Source of the DNA: Candidatus Saccharimonadota bacterium
GTDB taxonomy: Bacteria > Patescibacteriota > Saccharimonadia > Saccharimonadales > Saccharimonadaceae
Length of the DNA: 54,789 bases
Reading direction: 5' to 3'
Assembly: GCA_030528355.1 (NCBI GenBank)
Contig: JAUMZA010000006.1
Span: 1 to 54,789, forward strand
Position 1 is the stretch's first letter. The number at the start of each line of letters is the position of its first letter. The notes under the pieces were generated by a model that saw only the letters and a program-made list of their open reading frames with translations, was not told where the DNA came from and searched no databases. The position numbers and the translations under genes are program-made. Below, piece after piece: positions 49,767-54,789 of the stretch.

Positions 49767-50696
49767 CTAGCTCTGCATGTCGTTGATTGCCGTGCGAATC
49801 ACCTGAGCAGAGTGCTGCAGCTTTGCGTATTCGTCTTCAGTGAGCGGGTAGCCTTCAACTGGCACCACGCCTTTTGTACTAATCATTGATGGCACACTCA
49901 CCGCCACATCCTGCAGTCCATATTCACCCTCCAGTACAGAGGTGACCGGGAACATGCTCGGCAGTGGACGACGCAATGCAGCCACAATTTCAGAAATCAC
50001 CTGCCCAATACCATAATACGTTGCGTGTTTTGTGTTGATGATATGATATACCTTTTTACTCACATCTTCATCAATTGTTGCAACTACTTCGTGAGTATAA
50101 TTTGGATATTCTGCGAGCGGAATTGCCCCTACTCGAGCCTGACTCAACGCACTAAATGTTGAGTCGCCGTGCTCACCCAATGCAAAGGCGTTAATCTGGG
50201 CAGCAGACACCCCAAGACGCTCGCCCAATGCAGCACGCAAACGGGCCGATTCAAGCGTAGTGCCGGTACCAAATACCCGATGTCGTGGCAAGCCAGAAGC
50301 TTTCATGGCCACGTACGTCATCACATCAACCGGATTAGTAACCAGCACAAGATACACCTGCTTGCCATTTTGCATCACCTTGCCCACAATATCACGAATA
50401 ATGCCCGCATTAACATTAAGTAGATCAAGGCGAGTTTGGCCTGGTTTTTGAGCAGCACCGCCAGTAATCACGACGATATCATCAGTGTCGATTTCGCTGT
50501 AGTCACCCACTCGCACCGTGACACCATCGGTAAATGCGGCGGCATCGGTAATATCCATCGCCTGCCCCTCGGCGACATCCGGGTGAAGGTCAATCAAGAC
50601 AATTTCGCTGACAGTTTGCTTGAGCGTCATCGCATAGGCAGCACTTGCGCCCACTTGCCCAGCAGCACCAACAATAAACACTTTTTGTTGCTTCAT
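49767..50696 (-). CDS. ldh: L-lactate dehydrogenase
   Basis: Reduces pyruvate to lactate and regenerates NAD+, the expected end of fermentation in these organisms. 309 aa: GAAGQVGASAAYAM Rossmann loop, GAAQKPGQTRLDLLNVN (the Gln points to lactate rather than malate), TNPVDVMTY, and catalytic His in GEHGDSTFSALS. Start at MKQQKVFIVG (50696), with AAGGA 9 bases before. It lies between tuf and rpsJ with its own promoter; its U-run-less 3' end is followed at once by the rpsJ promoter. Confidence 0.94.
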   Translation of the reverse strand: MKQQKVFIVGAAGQVGASAAYAMTLKQTVSEIVLIDLHPDVAEGQAMDITDAAAFTDGVTVRVGDYSEIDTDDIVVITGGAAQKPGQTRLDLLNVNAGIIRDIVGKVMQNGKQVYLVLVTNPVDVMTYVAMKASGLPRHRVFGTGTTLESARLRAALGERLGVSAAQINAFALGEHGDSTFSALSQARVGAIPLAEYPNYTHEVVATIDEDVSKKVYHIINTKHATYYGIGQVISEIVAALRRPLPSMFPVTSVLEGEYGLQDVAVSVPSMISTKGVVPVEGYPLTEDEYAKLQHSAQVIRTAINDMQS

Positions 50697-50737
50697 TATT
50701 ACAATTCCTTTATAGATACACAATTCTGTTTATGTTT

Positions 50738-50766
50738 ATTGTAGCACACCTAGCCAGACCGGACAA
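50738..50766 (-). promoter_or_regulatory. Promoter of ldh
   Basis: Minus strand TTGTCC (50761-50766), 17-base spacer, TACAAT (50738-50743). Confidence 0.78.
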
Positions 50767-50777
50767 ACCGGCGGCAT

Positions 50778-50806
50778 ACAAAAATCACCCCCGTAACGAG
50801 GGTGAT
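50778..50806 (-). terminator. Terminator of tuf
   Basis: Minus strand ATCACCC/GGGTGAT (50800-50806 with 50784-50790), then TTTTTG. Nearly the same hairpin as at 49262. Confidence 0.9.
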
Positions 50807-50827
50807 TTTGTAAGCAACAAGTGGTTA

Positions 50828-52012
50828 CTATTTGTTGATCTTGGTTACCACACCGGCACCAACAGTACGGCCACCTTCGCGGATAGCGAAGTTTAGACCC
50901 TGCTCCATAGCGATTGGTGCAAGAAGCTTCACCTTAAAGGTTACGGTGTCGCCAGGCATCACCATTTCCTTGTCAGCTGGAAGCTCAACTTCACCAGTTA
51001 CGTCAGTAGTGCGGAAGTAGAACTGTGGCTTGTAACCCTTTGAGAATGGAGTGTGGCGACCGCCTTCTTCCTTCTTCAGTACGTATACTTCTGCTTCAAA
51101 TTCGGTGTGTGGAGTGATTGAACCAGGTGCACAAAGAACCTGACCGCGTTCGATATCGGTGCGTTCAATACCACGAAGCAATAGACCAGCGTTGTCACCA
51201 GCTTGACCTTGATCAAGGCTCTTCTTAAATGCTTCGATACCAGTTACCACTGATTTTTGAGTATCACGGATACCAACGATTTCAACTTCGTCGTTAAGCT
51301 TGATCACACCCTGTTCGATACGACCAGTTGCAACAGTACCACGACCCTTGATTGAGAACACGTCCTCGATTGGCATTAAGAATGGCTTGTCCATGTCACG
51401 GGTTGGCTCTGGGATGTAGCTGTCCATAGCAGCAACCAATTCCATGATTGCGTCTTCGTACTTTTCATCACCTTCAAGTGCCTTCAATGCAGAACCCTTG
51501 ATAACTGGAGCGTTGTCACCGTCGAAACCGTTCTTTGAAAGTAGTTCGCGAACGTCCATTTCAACCAATTCAACAAGCTCTTCATCAGCCATGTCCATCT
51601 TGTTGAGGAACACAACAATCTTAGGCACACCAACTTGCTTGGCAAGAAGTACGTGCTCACGGGTTTGTGGCATTGGGCCGTCTGCAGCAGATACTACAAG
51701 TACCGCACCGTCAACCTGTGCAGCACCGGTGATCATGTTCTTAACATAGTCGGCGTGACCAGGCATGTCAACGTGTGCGTAGTGACGTGCTTCTGATTCG
51801 TATTCTTGGTGTGAAGAAGCAATGGTAATACCACGAGCTTTTTCTTCTGGTGCGTTGTCAATTTCGTCGTAGTTACGAGGTTGGTTAACATCGCTTGGTA
51901 GGCGCTTCGCAAGAACGTGAGTAATTGCAGCGGTCAAAGTTGTCTTACCGTGGTCAACGTGGCCCATAGTACCAACGTTAACATGCGGCTTGCTTCGATC
52001 GAATGTTGCCAT
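50828..52012 (-). CDS. tuf: Elongation factor Tu
   Basis: Brings aminoacyl-tRNA to the ribosome. 394 aa: G1 [11 protein letters not shown]2 RGITIA, G3 [16 protein letters not shown]4 NKMD, then domains 2 and 3 ([35 protein letters not shown]). Normal length. rpsL, rpsG and fusA, often upstream, are not in the window; instead the tandem membrane genes come next. Confidence 0.99.
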   Translation of the reverse strand: MATFDRSKPHVNVGTMGHVDHGKTTLTAAITHVLAKRLPSDVNQPRNYDEIDNAPEEKARGITIASSHQEYESEARHYAHVDMPGHADYVKNMITGAAQVDGAVLVVSAADGPMPQTREHVLLAKQVGVPKIVVFLNKMDMADEELVELVEMDVRELLSKNGFDGDNAPVIKGSALKALEGDEKYEDAIMELVAAMDSYIPEPTRDMDKPFLMPIEDVFSIKGRGTVATGRIEQGVIKLNDEVEIVGIRDTQKSVVTGIEAFKKSLDQGQAGDNAGLLLRGIERTDIERGQVLCAPGSITPHTEFEAEVYVLKKEEGGRHTPFSKGYKPQFYFRTTDVTGEVELPADKEMVMPGDTVTFKVKLLAPIAMEQGLNFAIREGGRTVGAGVVTKINK

Positions 52013-52102
52013 TTGGACTTATTTCTCCTATTAGTATTATGTTATTTACAGCGTAATCAATAAATATGCACGTAGCAACTACCTTATACGCGTATGCGTC
52101 TT

Positions 52103-52131
52103 ATTATAAAGTATTTTACCGATAGAGTAAA
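52103..52131 (-). promoter_or_regulatory. Promoter of tuf
   Basis: Minus strand TTTACT (52126-52131), 17-base spacer, TATAAT (52103-52108). Confidence 0.8.
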
Positions 52132-52142
52132 GAGCGTGCCAC

Positions 52143-52185
52143 CAAAGAAAACCCCGCCACGTTTTGGCGGGGAATGCTCCTTTCT
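52143..52185 (-). terminator. Terminator of the 52184 gene, copy 1 of an identical 43-base repeat
   Basis: Stem CCCCGCC/GGCGGGG (52166-52172 with 52152-52158), then TTTTCTTTG on minus. The whole 43-base block is identical to 53213-53255. Confidence 0.9.
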
Positions 52186-53086
52186 ACGGTTGGCGATCTT
52201 GGGTTGAATATGGCAAATAGCTGAGAGCAGACCACCTTAGCCTATCTGCATCAGAATCTAGCTGCAGCTGATGCTGAATTTTAGCCAACTCCTCTGCCTC
52301 TTTTGCAGCATATTCCTTTCTGCGGAGAGTATTCAGTATCTGCTGGACTGCTACAGCACACGCACTTGCCACAGCCTCTTGCGAATCTGAAGATAATGAA
52401 GCCATTACCTCTGCAGCACGATCTGCACCTTCGCTCTGCTCAATTATACCAAGCTGACGATAAAAATCAGCCACGACCTCTACTGCAAGTGGGCAGTCGG
52501 CAATATCAAGCCAAAGATTACAAGACTGACCTGCATCCACCTTTACCGCTGCCTCATATGCCTCTTCAAGCTTTTGCAAAAGAGGGCTACTGGCTGCAGT
52601 ATAACCGTGTAGTATAAATTGCTGGAGACAACTGATCGTGTGTACTTCACACTCCACTTTACTCACAGCAGCTAGCTTAATGCGTGAAGACACCTCTTTT
52701 ACCTTTGCAGATTCAACATATTCGTGAATCTTTTTGGCTATCGCACGATCATGATAGAATAGTCTCACAGCCGCAGTTTCAGCTACAAACGCCGCTACTC
52801 CAGTAACCACTACTATATATAAAGCGTCATCAATGAATGACGCCGAAACTGCAATCACTACAAGAACTGCCGCAGCTACATGAAGTATCCACATAGCCAG
52901 CTTAGCCTTCTCGTATGAATAGCTCTCAAGTCCCGTCTTCTCGAACTTTATCCAGCTAAAGTAGGACCCCTCATAGTCACAGAAAACCGCAACCTCGTCA
53001 CCTCGATATGCTACAGTATCTGCATCATCACACACCCCTACCTTCCCACCGTACTGAGAGCCATATTCCAATACAAGCCGTTTCAT
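52184..53086 (-). CDS. Membrane protein, one of a tandem duplicated pair (300 aa)
   Basis: Family unknown. N-terminal region of about 60 residues, two membrane helices (AMWILHVAAAVLVVIAVSAS and LYIVVVTGVAAFVAETAAV), then a long helical cytosolic part. The segment SPLLQKLEEAYEAAV, NLWLDIADCPLAVEVVADFYRQ matches SPLLQAIEDAYMVMV, NLWLGIVDYPEAVEAVAAFYRH of 53264-54235. The ATG at 53086 is aligned with the start of that paralogue; a GTG at 53089 is the alternative. Upstream leader and downstream terminator are also shared. Confidence 0.75.
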   Translation of the reverse strand: MKRLVLEYGSQYGGKVGVCDDADTVAYRGDEVAVFCDYEGSYFSWIKFEKTGLESYSYEKAKLAMWILHVAAAVLVVIAVSASFIDDALYIVVVTGVAAFVAETAAVRLFYHDRAIAKKIHEYVESAKVKEVSSRIKLAAVSKVECEVHTISCLQQFILHGYTAASSPLLQKLEEAYEAAVKVDAGQSCNLWLDIADCPLAVEVVADFYRQLGIIEQSEGADRAAEVMASLSSDSQEAVASACAVAVQQILNTLRRKEYAAKEAEELAKIQHQLQLDSDADRLRWSALSYLPYSTQDRQP

Positions 53087-53147
53087 CACAGCTCACCTTC
53101 CTATCTGTAAAGGAACAAACAGTACCCAGGATTGAGCACATAGATTA

Positions 53148-53176
53148 TTTATACCACATTTTATCACATAAAGCAA
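53148..53176 (-). promoter_or_regulatory. Promoter of the 52184 gene
   Basis: Minus strand TTGCTT (53171-53176), 17-base spacer, TATAAA (53148-53153). Confidence 0.65.
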
Positions 53177-53212
53177 TCGCATCACTGTTCCTGCCTGCAT
53201 AGCAGCCCCATA

Positions 53213-53255
53213 CAAAGAAAACCCCGCCACGTTTTGGCGGGGAATGCTCCTTTCT
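53213..53255 (-). terminator. Terminator of the 53264 gene, copy 2 of the 43-base repeat
   Basis: Identical in sequence to 52143-52185, placed the same way after the paralogous gene. Confidence 0.9.
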
Positions 53256-53263
53256 GGTAGGGG

Positions 53264-54235
53264 TTAGCGTGATGTAAGGTAGGTGCGAATTGTTGCAAGT
53301 AGCTTATACGTTACTGCGTTTATTGCAACAGCTTCTTGGGCAACAGCTAGTTTCATATCCTCTTTGTGTGCACAGTAGCGGTGCGATTGAGTGATTTCAT
53401 CTAGTTCCGCCCGAGCCTCGGCTCTGCACCACGCAGCCACAATCCTATCTACAACTTCTTCGCAGATTGTATCAAGCGTTTGCCATGCATCAATCGGTAA
53501 ATCATGCATAGCTATGGCAATTTGTGTTGCATCTGCCTCTTGTTCGCACACAGCAAAGTGGCGATAAAATGCAGCCACTGCTTCAACTGCCTCTGGGTAA
53601 TCGACAATGCCAAGCCATAGATTACGCGGACGGCCAACATGAGCTACATCTGCAACCATCACCATGTAGGCGTCTTCGATTGCCTGTAGGAGCGGGCTCT
53701 CCGTTGCTTCATAGCCGCAAAACTGGTACCGAGCCAATAGGCTATCTGCTCGCCGCTGCTTTACGCTATATACTACATTTTGCAAAAGATTGCATTTTTT
53801 GTAGAGGGGCGTAAGCTGCACACTATCTTGCGGCATGTATTGCACAGACTGTGCACGATGCGACGCAGCGGTCGTAGCTGCAAGCTGCTGGGCAAGTGTT
53901 GAGCGATTTTCAAGTTCGAGCAGTTTATAGGTTGCAAACAGTGCAAAAAAGAATAATGGAATAATAATGGCGGTGATTGTAGACTCGTGTTCAGACACAG
54001 AAAAGCCGGCAATCAACAACATAACCATTATTGTGCTTGCCACCCAAAATGCTCGCCTCCAAAACCGCAGCTCCCAAGCAAGAGGCTTTTCGCCCGCCTG
54101 CGATTTTTGCGTATTCATGTCGGTATTAGATAACGCTTGCCAATTAAAAAACGAAGGTTGCGTATCCCTGTGAGACACTCGCTCGCCATACGTTACGCCA
54201 CTTCTTACTACAAGTTGCCCTAGTGGCTGGTTCAT
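53264..54235 (-). CDS. Membrane protein, second of the tandem pair (323 aa)
   Basis: Two membrane helices (FWVASTIMVMLLIAGFSVS and ITAIIIPLFFFALFATYKLL), then a helical C-terminal part with the conserved block SPLLQAIEDAYMVMV ... NLWLGIVDYPEAVEAVAAFYRH. The N-termini of the two paralogues differ (here NQPLGQLVVRSGVTYGERVS). AAGG lies 9 bases before the ATG as in 53086. No known family. Confidence 0.75.
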   Translation of the reverse strand: MNQPLGQLVVRSGVTYGERVSHRDTQPSFFNWQALSNTDMNTQKSQAGEKPLAWELRFWRRAFWVASTIMVMLLIAGFSVSEHESTITAIIIPLFFFALFATYKLLELENRSTLAQQLAATTAASHRAQSVQYMPQDSVQLTPLYKKCNLLQNVVYSVKQRRADSLLARYQFCGYEATESPLLQAIEDAYMVMVADVAHVGRPRNLWLGIVDYPEAVEAVAAFYRHFAVCEQEADATQIAIAMHDLPIDAWQTLDTICEEVVDRIVAAWCRAEARAELDEITQSHRYCAHKEDMKLAVAQEAVAINAVTYKLLATIRTYLTSR

Positions 54236-54296
54236 CAGAACTCACCTTCCTATCTGTAAAAGAACAATATGCACTCGGAAATGAGTACATATTACT

Positions 54297-54325
54297 ATTA
54301 TAGCATAATTTTAGTTTTATTGCAA
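54297..54325 (-). promoter_or_regulatory. Promoter of the 53264 gene
   Basis: Minus strand TTGCAA (54320-54325), 17-base spacer, TATAAT (54297-54302). The leaders of the two paralogues share a GTACTC/GAGTGC-type hairpin and the sequence TTTACAGATAGGAAGGTGAG. Confidence 0.72.
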
Positions 54326-54341
54326 TATTTGCCCGATCCAT

Positions 54342-54614
54342 CTAGGCCTGCAAAGTAACCGCATCATCAGCCGAGCGACTATACACATAAAGTATAAATG
54401 ACCCCTCACCAATCTCATGCCCATCAACCTCACCGCTAGAGCTAATAGCTTCTGTCAATCGATCTTCCAAGTCAAAAATTAACTGCTGCTCCTCGGAAGA
54501 ACCAAACTCAAGTCCGCTCACAAACTCAGCCTCTATGATAATTGCTTGGCTAAATTGATCTTCGTTATTATTGAAACTTAACTGCTTTTTCTTAAATATA
54601 TCTAATATTCTCAT
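54342..54614 (-). CDS. Small protein of unknown function (90 aa)
   Basis: No family assigned with confidence. Basic N-terminus (MRILDIFKKKQLSF) then an alpha/beta domain with IIIEAEFVSGLEFGSSEEQQ, RLTEAISSSGEVDGHEIGEG, FILYVYSRSADDAV. The motif DGHEIGEG plus ILYVYS recalls a small domain found in bacterial proteins of immunity or unknown roles, usually followed by a longer C-terminal helix that is cut short here. It is 70 bases from a further gene to its right. Confidence 0.6.
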   Translation of the reverse strand: MRILDIFKKKQLSFNNNEDQFSQAIIIEAEFVSGLEFGSSEEQQLIFDLEDRLTEAISSSGEVDGHEIGEGSFILYVYSRSADDAVTLQA

Positions 54615-54684
54615 GTTTTTATATCCAAAATAAACGTCTTATCCTATCCATGCTTAACCACATTTCAATCAATAATAGAATCCA

Positions 54685-54789
54685 TCACATCATCTCAAAT
54701 ATTGCCACAGGCTTACCTGAAAGTGATATATGCCATTTTGCACCCAGCTCAAAGCTATCTTCGTCTTGTATGGTAAACCCAGCCTCAAG
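54685..54789 (-). CDS. C-terminal end of an unknown gene (cut by window edge)
   Basis: Reading from the right edge the frame is LEAGFTIQDEDSFELGAKWH, ending SLSGKPVAIFEMM and a TGA at 54685-54687. Only 34 residues are visible and no family is recognised. The 70-base gap to the next gene is AT-rich, without a clear terminator. Confidence 0.45.
   Translation of the reverse strand, partial: LEAGFTIQDEDSFELGAKWHISLSGKPVAIFEMM

Noticed and set aside
52143-53255. 43-base identical repeats as possible CRISPR or insertion-sequence ends
   Set aside because: Only two copies 1 kb apart, each placed as a terminator after a paralogous gene; no spacers, no transposase.

Overview
The window looks like chromosome from a Candidate Phyla Radiation bacterium, most likely Saccharibacteria (TM7). 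The reasons are the streamlined S10/spc/alpha ribosomal gene block without rpmD (L30), adk or map; a flavin-dependent thymidylate synthase (thyX); cysteine-free forms of S14, L33 and L36; clamp-loader subunits without the usual zinc module; an L-lactate dehydrogenase; and type IV pilin-like proteins in a small, gene-dense genome. TGA is used as a normal stop and the only Trp tRNA is CCA, so recoding of UGA (SR1/Gracilibacteria) is not suggested. The lineage is inferred from gene content; no 16S rRNA is present.

Layout. 1-6.8 kb: start of dnaX (cut by the window edge), a small unknown protein, rplJ-rplL behind an L10-type leader with an attenuator hairpin, then nucleotide metabolism (tmk-dcd, a ThyX-like protein without the catalytic motif, thyX). 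6.9-11.4 kb: rplA, rplK, two type IV pilin-like genes, nusG, secE. 11.4-15 kb: a glycosyltransferase, an orphan histidine kinase, a YgjP-type metallopeptidase and a P-loop kinase. 15-20 kb: tRNA-Trp and a four-gene alpha-glucan operon (GT4, GH57, a divergent GH15-like protein, an unknown). 20-31 kb: rpmG, yajQ, a DUF2130 protein, three tRNAs, WG-repeat, CYTH and TPR proteins, holB-rluA family-trpS, and a pair of alpha/beta hydrolases. 31-52 kb: the ribosomal super-cluster, almost all on the minus strand, read from 52 kb down as tuf, ldh, rpsJ, two small plus-strand genes, rplC to rpsH, an insert, rplF to secY, a sortase, infA to rpsI. 52-54.8 kb: a tandem pair of paralogous membrane proteins and the edge of another region.

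Within the ribosomal block the canonical operons are split in three places, and each split carries a new promoter: between rpsJ and rplC (two small unknown genes and a structured rplC leader), between rpsH and rplF (an M16-like HxxEH protein, a frameshifted Nudix remnant, and an RDD gene whose second codon is a stop), and between secY and infA (a sortase).

Promoters are unusually easy to read: TTGnnn, 16-19 (mostly 17) bases, then TATAAT/TACAAT/TATACT. Several first genes have their ATG only 6-8 bases after the -10 box and no Shine-Dalgarno, implying leaderless mRNAs, while other genes carry strong GGAGG-type sites. Terminator hairpins repeatedly abut or overlap the next promoter.
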